Shown here piece by piece: positions 43,168 through 50,249 of a DNA stretch of 64,000 nucleotides. The stretch comes from VRUE01 sp963707965 (GTDB taxonomy: Bacteria > Actinomycetota > Thermoleophilia > Solirubrobacterales > 70-9): NCBI GenBank assembly GCA_963707965.1, contig CAVPRR010000006.1, forward strand, positions 310,001 through 374,000, given 5' to 3'. Under the pieces are notes generated by a model. It was not told the origin of the DNA, made no database searches, and saw only the letters and a program-made list of their open reading frames with translations. The position numbers and the translations under genes were made by a program. Numbering within the stretch: position 1 is the stretch's first letter; each line of letters begins with the position of its first letter.

Positions 43168-43502
43168 CCGCGCCGTTGGCGGCGACCTCATCGGTCGCGA
43201 CGACCGCGCCCTTCGGGCGGCGGCTCTGCGAGGTGACCGAGAACCGCGCCTCGGGCGGCTACCGCGTCTTCTCCCTGCTCGACGCCGACGGCCCGGAGCC
43301 GCTGCCCGGCCAGTTCTACATGCTCGCCACGGACACGCGCTGGGAGGAGCAGGGGGAGCGGCCTTTCCTTCCGCGGGCCCTCTCGGTCGCGGACGCGACC
43401 CCGGCGGCGTCGTTCGTCTTCCGCCGCGGATCCGCCGGCGCGTTCGTCTTCCGCCGCGGATCCGCCGGTGCGTTCGTCTTTACTCGCGCTGAGCGCCAGT
43501 AA
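43164..43502 (+). pseudogene. pyrK: pyrK N-terminal part (FAD-binding), cut by repeats
   Basis: 112 codons. RLCEVTENRASGGYRVFSLL, then PLPGQFYMLATDTRWEEQGE, then RPFLPRALSVAD are the N-terminal FAD-binding half of the dihydroorotate dehydrogenase electron-transfer subunit. After ATPAAS the frame reads through two 30-bp tandem repeats (FVFRRGSAGA twice) and stops at TAA inside a palindromic repeat. The rest of pyrK continues in the +1 frame from 43468. ATG overlaps the carB stop. As read, PyrK is split; either the gene is broken or two polypeptides are made. Confidence 0.8.
43411..43470. repeat. 30-bp tandem repeat inside pyrK
   Basis: Unit starting CGTTCGTCTTCCGCCGCG at 43411 is repeated at 43441 with one change. 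It leads directly into the palindromic repeats at 43471. Confidence 0.9.
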
Positions 43503-45261
43503 GAGCGAACGCACGAACATCGCCGACAACGATCCGCTGGCGCGTTCGTCTTTACTCGCGCTGAGCGCCAGTAAGAGCGAACGCGGCCGGGAAGAAGCAG
43601 GAGAGAAGGAGCCCGGCGGAGGAGAACCCGGTGGGATACGGCTCGAATTCCTGGTCGAGGGTGTCGGGCCGGGGACGGATCGCCTCTGCGCGCTGGCGAC
43701 CGGTGAGCGCGTTTGGGTCAACGGCCCGCTCGGCAACTCCTTCTCGGCGCCGGACACGCTCTCCACCGGCGCTGCGGGCGCAATCCTCGTAGGGGGCGGC
43801 ATCGGCATCGCGCCGCTTGCCCTGCTGCGGCGCCGGCTCGCCGCCGCCGGCGTCCCGACCCGCGTCCTGCTTGGCTTTCGCGACGCGGCCCATTCGGGTG
43901 GCCTTGACGATCTCTTCGCCTGCTGCGAGGTCGGGCTTGCCAGCGAGGATGGCCATGTCGGCCACCGCGGCTACGTCACCGACCTGCTGGACAAGATGCT
44001 CTCGGGCGACGACGCATCCAGTGCCGCCGTCTACGCCTGCGGCCCGCCGCCCATGCTCGACGCGGTCGCGGCCCTCTGCGCGGATCGTGGCGTTCCCTGC
44101 GAGATGGCGATGGAGTCGCCGATGGCCTGCGGCTACGGCGCCTGCTTCGGCTGCGCCGTCCCAAACCCCGACGGCAGCTACATGCGCCTCTGCGTCGACG
44201 GCCCGGTGGTGAGGGGGGGAGTGGAGCGCGGGGGTGTCCCTCCGCGCAGCGGCATCCTGTTTTTCGCCCCGCAGGCCGCGCGAGAAAGAGGAGGCGCCCC
44301 TGGCGAAGAACCCAGCAAGCGGAGGGACACCCCCGCGCTCCCTCCGCACGACGCCGCCCCCGTCGATTTCTGCGGCCTGAAGCTGAGCAACCCAGTGATC
44401 AACGCGTCGGGGACGTTTGACCCGATTGCGGCGCGCAGGGTCTACGGCGACGCCGTGCTGGACGAATTTCCATTCTCCGCCTTCGTGTCGAAGACGATCA
44501 CGCTGGAGCCGCGGATTGGGAACGAGCCACAGCGGATCTGGGAGACGCCGGCCGGCATGATCAACTCGATCGGCCTGCCGAACAGGGGCCTGGAGGGATT
44601 CCTAGCCGAGGACCTGCCGAGCCTGGCCGAATTGCCGGTGCCGCTGATCGTCTCGGTGATGGGCACGAGCCGGGAGGAGTTCGCCCGCCTGGTCGACGGG
44701 GTCGCGGGGCGCGAGGAGGTCGCGGCGGTCGAGCTGAACGTCTCCTGCCCCAACGTCCACTCCGGCCTCATCGTCGGCGAGCAGCCGAGCGAGACCCTGG
44801 CGCTTCTGGAAGAGCTTCGGCCGCTGACCTCCAAGCCGCTGATCGTCAAGCTGACGCCCAACGTCGCCGATCCGGCGGCGGTCGCAATCGCCGCGGAGGA
44901 GGGGGGCGCCAACGCGGTCTCGCTGATCAACACTCTCAAGGCAAGCGCCATCGATCCGGCGACCGGGTGCCCCGGGATCGCGGCGGGGCATGGAGGTCTC
45001 TCCGGCCCCGCGGTGCGCGCCATCGCTGTGGCGCAGGTGCGGTCCGTGGCGGCGGCAGTTGCCCTGCCGATCGTCGGCATGGGTGGCATTGGCAGCGGCG
45101 GCGGCGCTCTGGAACTGCTCTGCGCGGGCGCCACGGTGATTGCCGTGGGCACCGAGAACTTCCGCGACCCGCGGGCCGGCCAGCGTATTGCTGCAGAACT
45201 TCTTGAGCGTTCCGCCAGAGGCCAAAGTCTCAACCTCGACTCGAGGTCAAGGCGAATTTGA
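43468..45261 (+). CDS. pyrD: PyrK C-terminal part fused to dihydroorotate dehydrogenase PyrD
   Basis: 597 aa from GTG 43468. Residues about 55-250 are the rest of PyrK: IRLEFLVEGVGPGTDRLCAL, VWVNGPLGNSF, NAD-binding ILVGGGIGIAPLALLRRRLA, and the 2Fe-2S motif CGYGACFGCA with a later Cys (RLCVDG). Residues about 300-590 are class 1B PyrD: VDFCGLKLSNPVINASGTFD, INSIGLPNRGLEGFLAEDLP, NVSCPNVHSGLIVGEQ (catalytic Cys), VKLTPNV and GMGGIGSGGGALELLCAGAT. The linker comes from a 119-bp inverted repeat. The first 50 residues are repeat-derived. NAD-linked dihydroorotate oxidation needs an intact FAD domain of PyrK, which lies in the other frame upstream. Confidence 0.88.
   Translation: MRSSLLALSASKSERTNIADNDPLARSSLLALSASKSERGREEAGEKEPGGGEPGGIRLEFLVEGVGPGTDRLCALATGERVWVNGPLGNSFSAPDTLSTGAAGAILVGGGIGIAPLALLRRRLAAAGVPTRVLLGFRDAAHSGGLDDLFACCEVGLASEDGHVGHRGYVTDLLDKMLSGDDASSAAVYACGPPPMLDAVAALCADRGVPCEMAMESPMACGYGACFGCAVPNPDGSYMRLCVDGPVVRGGVERGGVPPRSGILFFAPQAARERGGAPGEEPSKRRDTPALPPHDAAPVDFCGLKLSNPVINASGTFDPIAARRVYGDAVLDEFPFSAFVSKTITLEPRIGNEPQRIWETPAGMINSIGLPNRGLEGFLAEDLPSLAELPVPLIVSVMGTSREEFARLVDGVAGREEVAAVELNVSCPNVHSGLIVGEQPSETLALLEELRPLTSKPLIVKLTPNVADPAAVAIAAEEGGANAVSLINTLKASAIDPATGCPGIAAGHGGLSGPAVRAIAVAQVRSVAAAVALPIVGMGGIGSGGGALELLCAGATVIAVGTENFRDPRAGQRIAAELLERSARGQSLNLDSRSRRI
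43471..43584. repeat. Two copies of a 42-bp palindromic repeat inside pyrK
   Basis: CGTTCGTCTTTACT...AGTAAGAGCGAACG occurs at 43471-43512 and 43543-43584, each able to fold into a hairpin with GCGCTGAGCGC at the tip. The two copies are 72 bp apart. In the frame of the downstream gene they encode SSLLALSASKSER. They resemble REP-type palindromes that read ALSxSKxER. Confidence 0.85.
44223..44341. repeat. 119-bp inverted repeat forming the PyrK-PyrD linker
   Basis: GGAGCGCGGGGGTGTCCCTC with CGC (44223-44245) is perfectly mirrored at 44319-44341 (23 bp). Inner segments TTCGCC and GGCGAA also pair. It is in frame with no stop and joins the end of pyrK (CVDGPVV) to the start of pyrD (VDFCGL). Confidence 0.92.
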
Positions 45262-45281
45262 GCCCAAAGGCCTAGATTCCC

Positions 45282-45309
45282 TTGCGCGGGCGTGGCCCGC
45301 GGCTATACT
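45282..45309 (+). promoter_or_regulatory. Promoter of mihF
   Basis: TTGCGC (45282-45287) and TATACT (45304-45309) are separated by 16 bp, a good sigma-70-type promoter. mihF starts at 45320, so the transcript is leaderless or nearly so. Confidence 0.8.
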
Positions 45310-45319
45310 CGCCGCCCAC

Positions 45320-45652
45320 ATGCCCAGTCCAGTCAAGACCTCCGCCGCGGCCCCCGAGAGGTCACTGGACCAGCGAATGGATGCGCTGAAGCGCGCCAAC
45401 CACATCCGCACGGAACGTGCAAGGCTGAAGAAGGACCTGAAGGCGGGCAAGGCGAACATCCATGCGCTCCTGCTGGACCCGCCGGATTACGTGATGACGG
45501 CCAAGGTCTTCGACATGCTGCTGGCCGTACCGAAGTACGGCCGCGTGAAGGCCAATCGCATCCTCAACCAGTGCAGGATCTCCCCCTCGAAGACGATCGG
45601 GGGGCTCTCGGAGCGCCAGCGCGCCGAGCTCGTGGGGCAGCTGCGCCGCTAG
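45320..45652 (+). CDS. mihF: Actinobacterial integration host factor MihF
   Basis: 110 aa. SLDQRMDALKRANHIRTERA then RLKKDLKAGKANIHALLLDP is the N-terminal helix pair. VPKYGRVKANRILNQCRISP then SKTIGGLSERQRAELVGQL is the helix-hairpin-helix DNA-binding end typical of mIHF. It binds and bends DNA as a nucleoid protein. ATG at 45320 follows a strong promoter. It lies between pyrD and gmk as in other actinobacteria; pyrF, which often precedes it, is missing. Confidence 0.95.
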   Translation: MPSPVKTSAAAPERSLDQRMDALKRANHIRTERARLKKDLKAGKANIHALLLDPPDYVMTAKVFDMLLAVPKYGRVKANRILNQCRISPSKTIGGLSERQRAELVGQLRR

Positions 45653-45660
45653 GGATCCCA

Positions 45661-45861
45661 GGACCGACGGGACCACAGTCGTGCCGATGCCTGCCGACGG
45701 GACGGCAGTCGTGCCGATGCCTGCCGACGGGACGGCAGTCGTGCCGATGCCTGCCGACGGGACGGAAATGCACCCATACGGTGCAAAATCGTCCCGTCAG
45801 CGAGACGTGTATGCCGACGGGACGGAAATGCACCCATGCGGTGCAAAATCGTCCCGTCGGC
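45661..45861. repeat. 30-bp tandem repeats and two palindromic repeats after mihF
   Basis: Three 30-bp units with period 30 (45661, 45691, 45721; the first diverged) contain CCGACGGGACGGCAGTCGTG. They pass into two hairpins, 45753-45801 and 45813-45861, each with GCCGACGGGACG and CGTCCCGTCGGC-type arms around TGCACC...GGTGCA. The first may terminate mihF. Confidence 0.9.
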
Positions 45862-46177
45862 CTCTTGCCGCCGTAGTTGTCGGCGCCTCGCCCTCCGTGG
45901 TTCATTCGAGAGTCGCCCAATCGACGAGCGGGCACGGCCGGTGTAGGAGAGGGCCTGTGTAGGCCCGTTTCTTGCTCATCGGTCGCCGGGAGAAGTCCGT
46001 GCGGCGGTCCAGGAGCCGAGCACGGCCTCAGCGGCGCCCGGAATGACCCCGGGGCAGGCCTGCAACGCGACTGCCTCAATCGCACAGCCTCGACCGTCCA
46101 GATTTCTACTACGCTCGCACCGTCGATCGTCCCGTGTTCAACCAGGCGCGGCCCAGGCGGTCCCTAGAGATAACGCA
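45862..46177. other. Gap between the repeat array and gmk
   Basis: About 315 bp with no recognised gene. It likely holds the gmk promoter; TACTACGCT at about 46109 is a candidate -10 region. Confidence 0.4.
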
Positions 46178-46756
46178 ATGTCGAAAGTCTTTGTCATCAC
46201 CGGCCCTTCGGGAGTTGGTAAGGGGACTCTGATCTCCGAGCTGCTGCGGCGCGTGCCCGGCCTCGAGCTGTCGATCTCGGCGACGACCAGGCGGCCCCGG
46301 GAGGGAGAGGTGGACGGGCGCAACTATCACTTCCTCACGCGAGAGGAGTTTGACCGCCGCGTCGCGGAGCGCGAGTTCCTCGAGTTCGCCACCTACAGCG
46401 GCAACCGCTACGGGACGCTGCGCTCCGAGGTGGTCAACCGGCTTGCGGCTGGGCACTCGGTCGTGCTCGAGATAGAGGTGCAGGGGGCCCGCCAGGTGCG
46501 CGCCGCAATGCCCGACTCGATCCAGGTCTTCATCGCGCCGCCCGCTCCTGCAGTGCTTCGGGAGCGCCTCGAGTCGCGCGGCGCCGACGACGCCGAGGCG
46601 ATCGACGCCCGCCTCGACACGGCCGAACACGAGCTTGCCGCGCAGGACGAGTTCGCCTACCGGGTCGTCAACGACGAGTTGGGACGGGCCGCGGACGAGT
46701 TGGTGGGGATCGTGCGCACCGAGCTCGGCCTGCCACTACACTCCGAGGCCGAATGA
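46178..46756 (+). CDS. gmk: Guanylate kinase
   Basis: 192 aa. It phosphorylates GMP to GDP. P-loop GPSGVGKGTL, GMP-binding SISATTRRPREGEVDGRNYH then FLTREEF, and YGTLRSEV. The ATG at 46178 begins family similarity (SKVFVITGPSG); the upstream frame is not coding. It overlaps rpoZ by 4 nt. Confidence 0.97.
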   Translation: MSKVFVITGPSGVGKGTLISELLRRVPGLELSISATTRRPREGEVDGRNYHFLTREEFDRRVAEREFLEFATYSGNRYGTLRSEVVNRLAAGHSVVLEIEVQGARQVRAAMPDSIQVFIAPPAPAVLRERLESRGADDAEAIDARLDTAEHELAAQDEFAYRVVNDELGRAADELVGIVRTELGLPLHSEAE

Positions 46757-46986
46757 TCAAGCCACGCGTTGACAAACTTCTCGAACACGCCGACTCGCAC
46801 TACGCCGCGGTGGTCGTCGCGGCGAAGAGAGCCCGCCAGATCAACAGCTACTTCCACAACATCGGGGAGGGCAGCTTCGGCGAATACCCGCCACCGATGG
46901 TTGAGGTCCATGGCGAGAGGAATTACCTCTCCATGGCGCTGCAGGAGCTCTCCGAGGGCAAGCTCAAATACGAGTACCGTGCCTGA
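46753..46986 (+). CDS. rpoZ: RNA polymerase omega subunit
   Basis: 77 aa. It assists RNA polymerase assembly. MIKPRVDKLLEHADSHYAAV, then VVAAKRARQINSYFHNIGEG, then LSMALQELSEGKLKYEY follow the actinobacterial omega pattern (the A-A-K-R-A-R-Q-I-N-S-Y core). ATGA overlap with gmk. Confidence 0.96.
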   Translation: MIKPRVDKLLEHADSHYAAVVVAAKRARQINSYFHNIGEGSFGEYPPPMVEVHGERNYLSMALQELSEGKLKYEYRA

Positions 46987-47023
46987 GCGCCGGTCCCGGT
47001 AGCTGAACTCCCAGGAGGAACCG

Positions 47024-48280
47024 ATGGCCAGAATCCTGCTCGGTGTAAGCGGCGGGATCGCCGCCTACAAGTCGCTGGAGCTGGCGCGCCTCGCCACGGT
47101 GGCCGGCCACGGCGTGCGGGTCGCGATGACGGAGGCCGCATGCCGTTTCGTCGGCGCCGCCTCCTTCGAGGGCATCACCGGAGCGCCGGTGCTGACCTCC
47201 GAGTTTGAGCGGGACCCGCTGCGCGGCGCCTTCCCCGGAGACCCGCAGCCCGAGCACGATCCGATTGGCCACCTAGAGGTGGCCGCCAACTGCGACGCCT
47301 ACCTGATCGCTCCCGCCTCCGCCAACACCCTGGCCAAGCTGGCCGCCGGATTGGCGGATTCGATGCTCACCACCTCCTTCCTCGCCTGCACCGCGCCCCG
47401 ACTTGTTGCCCCGGCGATGAACGGCCGGATGTATGCGGATCGCGCGACCCAGGCGAACCTGGAAACGCTGCGCGAGCGCGGCGTCACGGTGATCGAGCCG
47501 GACGAGGGCCCGCTGGCCTCGCGAGGGGAGTTCGGCCTCGGACGGCTTCCCGACCCCGCGCGGCTGCTGGAGCGCCTCGAGGCGGTGCTGCCCGCCGGGA
47601 GCCGGCCATGGGACGGCCTGCGAGTGCTGGTCACGGCCGGCGGCACTCGGGAGCCGATCGATCCGGTGCGGTTCCTCGGCAACCGCTCCAGTGGCCGCAT
47701 GGGCTTCGCGCTCGCCACCGCTGCGGCCCGCCGGGGAGCGGAGGTCACCCTGATCGCGGCGAACGTCTCGCTGCCCACGCCCTCGGGGGTGCGCCGCATC
47801 GACGTGGAGACCGCCGCGCAGCTTGGCGAGGCGTGCCGCGCCGAGTTCCCGTCCACCCAGGTGCTCCTGATGGCCGCGGCGCCGGCCGACTTCCAAGCCA
47901 GCGAGGTGGCCGCCGCCAAGCTGAAGCGCGAGGGGACCCTCGACCTCCACCTGGAGCCCACCGAGGACATCCTCGCCGCCCTCTCCGCGACCCGCAGCGG
48001 CGGGCAGACAATCGTCGGCTTCGCGGCCGAGCACGGCGAGGGAGGTGCCGGGAGGGCTCGCGAGAAGCTCGCCGCGAAGAACGCGGACCTGATCGTCCTC
48101 AATGACGTCTCCGACCCGGCGATCGGCTTCGAGAGCGAGCACAACGCGGTCACGCTGATCGACGCCGAGAGCGAGACGGAGATCCCGCGCTGCCCAAAGG
48201 ACGCGATCGCCGCGCAGATCCTCGACCGGGTGGACGCCCTGCGGGGGAAGGCCGATCTTCGCAGTGGCCCCGTGCGTTGA
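47024..48280 (+). CDS. coaBC: Bifunctional phosphopantothenoylcysteine decarboxylase/synthetase
   Basis: 418 aa. It makes 4'-phosphopantetheine for coenzyme A. The CoaC half has ILLGVSGGIAAYKSLELARL, catalytic His in IGHLEVA, and PAMNGRMY. The CoaB half has VLVTAGGTREPIDPVRFLGN then RSSGRMGFALA, and AAPADF. GGAGGAACC lies before the ATG. metK, the usual next gene, is not in this window. Confidence 0.96.
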   Translation: MARILLGVSGGIAAYKSLELARLATVAGHGVRVAMTEAACRFVGAASFEGITGAPVLTSEFERDPLRGAFPGDPQPEHDPIGHLEVAANCDAYLIAPASANTLAKLAAGLADSMLTTSFLACTAPRLVAPAMNGRMYADRATQANLETLRERGVTVIEPDEGPLASRGEFGLGRLPDPARLLERLEAVLPAGSRPWDGLRVLVTAGGTREPIDPVRFLGNRSSGRMGFALATAAARRGAEVTLIAANVSLPTPSGVRRIDVETAAQLGEACRAEFPSTQVLLMAAAPADFQASEVAAAKLKREGTLDLHLEPTEDILAALSATRSGGQTIVGFAAEHGEGGAGRAREKLAAKNADLIVLNDVSDPAIGFESEHNAVTLIDAESETEIPRCPKDAIAAQILDRVDALRGKADLRSGPVR

Positions 48281-48286
48281 GCGGGT

Positions 48287-48292
48287 TATACT
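48287..48292 (+). promoter_or_regulatory. -10 box upstream of the rimP leader
   Basis: TATACT just after the coaBC stop, with no clear -35 element. A transcript starting here would pass through the terminator at 48328 before rimP. Confidence 0.45.
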
Positions 48293-48327
48293 GAGCGCAA
48301 GCTTTTTTCGTCCCTATCCGAGTCGAG

Positions 48328-48352
48328 AAGTGGGCCTGGCCCACTTTTTTTT
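48328..48352 (+). terminator. Intrinsic terminator directly before rimP
   Basis: AAGTGGGCC pairs with GGCCCACTT and is followed by a T-run of eight (two of them in the stem). The T-run ends 8 bp before the rimP ATG. It either ends the coaBC transcript or acts as an attenuator for the rimP-nusA operon. Confidence 0.92.
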
Positions 48353-48360
48353 CGCCCCAA

Positions 48361-48627
48361 ATGGCCATCGCAGACCTCCAGAACGACATCCAGCAGCAGC
48401 TCAGCGAACTCGATTCGCGCCTCGACCTGGTCGCCCTCGAGCAGCCGGGATCAGAGGCGCTGCGCCTCTTCATCGATCATCCCGATGGAGTGGACCTGGC
48501 GCTCTGCGAACGGGTCAGCAAGCATCTGAGCGAACTGCGGGCCGACTTCGCGCTTGAGGTCTCCTCGCCGGGCGCCAAGCACCGCCGCCGGGAGCACGTT
48601 TCCGCGACAGCCAAGGAGCAGCCGTGA
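48361..48627 (+). CDS. rimP: RimP-like ribosome maturation factor, N-terminal domain only
   Basis: 88 aa against about 150 for RimP. DLVALEQPGSEALRLFIDHP then DGVDLALCERVSKHLSEL and FALEVSSPG are the N-terminal alpha/beta domain. After SSPGAKHRRREH the protein ends, so the C-terminal SH3-like domain is missing. Position before nusA is the usual rimP place. There is no Shine-Dalgarno sequence in the 8 bp between the terminator and ATG. It overlaps nusA by 4 nt, so it may serve translational coupling. Confidence 0.82.
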   Translation: MAIADLQNDIQQQLSELDSRLDLVALEQPGSEALRLFIDHPDGVDLALCERVSKHLSELRADFALEVSSPGAKHRRREHVSATAKEQP

Positions 48628-50243
48628 GCAAAGAGATCGTCGACGCAATCAGGGCGCTCGAGCAGGAGAAGGGGATCTCCGCCGATACGTTGATGGACGC
48701 GCTTGCCGATGCCCTGCTCTCCGCGTACAAGAAGACGCCGGGAGCGGCCAAATACGCGCGGGTGGACCTCGACCACGAGACCGGCGACTTCCGCGTGTTC
48801 GAGCTGATCCTGCCCCCGGACCTGGAGGAGAAGCTGCTCGCCGAGGCGGCAGAGGCGCAGGAGGAGGAGCGTGAGATAGACCCCGAGACGGGGGAGTTGC
48901 GGGAGCCCGAGGAGCCCGAACTCGACCCGGCGATGATCGCGCCCTACGAGGACCAGATCTCCACTCGGGACGTCACCCCAGACAACTTCGGGCGGATCGC
49001 GGCGCAGACCGCCAAGCAGGTGATCCTTCAGCGGATCCGCGAGGCGGAACGGATGATGATGTTCGAGGAGTACCACGACCGCGTCGGCGAGCTGATCACC
49101 GGGATCATCCAGCAGTCCGACAAGCGCTACACCCTCGTGCAGCTGCGCGAGCGGGTCGAGGCACTGCTGCCGAAGTCCGAGCAGGTCTACAACGAGCGCT
49201 ACGACCACGGGATGCGGGTCAAGGCAGTGATCACGGACGTGTCGGACTCGACCAAGGGCCCGGCGATCGTCGTCTCGCGGCGCAGCCCCGAACTGATCAA
49301 GAAGCTCTTCGAAATCGAGGTCCCCGAGATCGCCGACAAGCTGGTCGAGATCGTCGGCGTCGCGCGCGAGCCCGGCTACCGCTCGAAGATCGCCGTGATC
49401 TCGCACGCCGACGGGGTCGATCCCGTCGGCGCCTGCGTCGGCCCCCGCGGCTCCCGGGTCCGGATGGTCGTCTCGGAGCTGCGCGGCGAGAAGATCGACA
49501 TCATTCCTCACAACGACGAGCCCGCGCGGTTCGTTGCCAAAGCGCTCTCACCCGCCAGGGTCCGCGAGGTGATCGTGGACGACGAGGAACGCCAGGCAAC
49601 GGTGATCGTCCCCGACGACCAGCTCTCGCTTGCGATTGGCCGCGATGGTCAGAACGCGCGCCTGGCTGCGCGGCTGACCGGCTGGCGAGTCGACATCAAA
49701 TCGGAGACCGCGTTCGGCGAGGAGGAACAGGAGGTCGAATACGAGGGCGAGGACCAGTCCGACGGGCACTGCATGGCCGTGCTTTCGAACGGGCGCCGCT
49801 GCCCCAACGCCGCCGGGGCCGACTCCTCCTACTGCGGCCTGCCCCCGCACCAGGCGCTGGGCCGCTTTGCGACCAACCAGCTTGCGGTTCTGACAGCCCT
49901 GGCGGAAACCGAGGTGGCGATTCTGGCCGATCCGGACGCCGACGCCGGCCAGGTGGCCGAGATCGTCGAGCGGGCCGAATCGGAGTTCGAGGAGCCGGTC
50001 GCCGAGGAGCCCGAAGCCGACGCGGAAGAGGCTGCGGCTGAGGAGCCAAAGGCTGAGGAGACTGAGGAGGTTGCGGCTGAGGAGCCCGAGGCTGACTCGG
50101 GTGAGGCGTCTGAGGATGGAGCTGCGGCGGAGGATGCGGATGACGGTCCCGCCGAGGGGGATGCCCCCGACGCTGAAGGGGTCGCCACCGAGGAGGAAGA
50201 TGTCGAGCTCGAGGCGGAGACGGTGACTGAGGAGGCTGAGTAG
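48624..50243 (+). CDS. nusA: Transcription factor NusA with Cys-rich and acidic C-terminal extension
   Basis: 539 aa. NTD (IVDAIRALEQEKGISADTLM), S1 domain with YDHGMRVKAVITDVSDSTKG at about 193-212, KH1 with VDPVGACVGPRGSRVRMVVS at 265-284 and KH2 with LSLAIGRDGQNARLAARLTG. After KH2 comes a small C-x9-C...C-x4-H segment (C383, C393, C404, H409) and then a 110-residue Glu/Ala-rich tail. GTG start overlaps rimP. No ylxR gene follows; the Cys-rich segment may be a lineage-specific addition. Confidence 0.96.
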   Translation: MSKEIVDAIRALEQEKGISADTLMDALADALLSAYKKTPGAAKYARVDLDHETGDFRVFELILPPDLEEKLLAEAAEAQEEEREIDPETGELREPEEPELDPAMIAPYEDQISTRDVTPDNFGRIAAQTAKQVILQRIREAERMMMFEEYHDRVGELITGIIQQSDKRYTLVQLRERVEALLPKSEQVYNERYDHGMRVKAVITDVSDSTKGPAIVVSRRSPELIKKLFEIEVPEIADKLVEIVGVAREPGYRSKIAVISHADGVDPVGACVGPRGSRVRMVVSELRGEKIDIIPHNDEPARFVAKALSPARVREVIVDDEERQATVIVPDDQLSLAIGRDGQNARLAARLTGWRVDIKSETAFGEEEQEVEYEGEDQSDGHCMAVLSNGRRCPNAAGADSSYCGLPPHQALGRFATNQLAVLTALAETEVAILADPDADAGQVAEIVERAESEFEEPVAEEPEADAEEAAAEEPKAEETEEVAAEEPEADSGEASEDGAAAEDADDGPAEGDAPDAEGVATEEEDVELEAETVTEEAE

Positions 50244-50249
50244 GGGCTG

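Noticed and set aside
45661..45861. Possible CRISPR array
   Set aside because: The units are directly adjacent without unique spacers and no cas gene is nearby. They are plain tandem and palindromic repeats.
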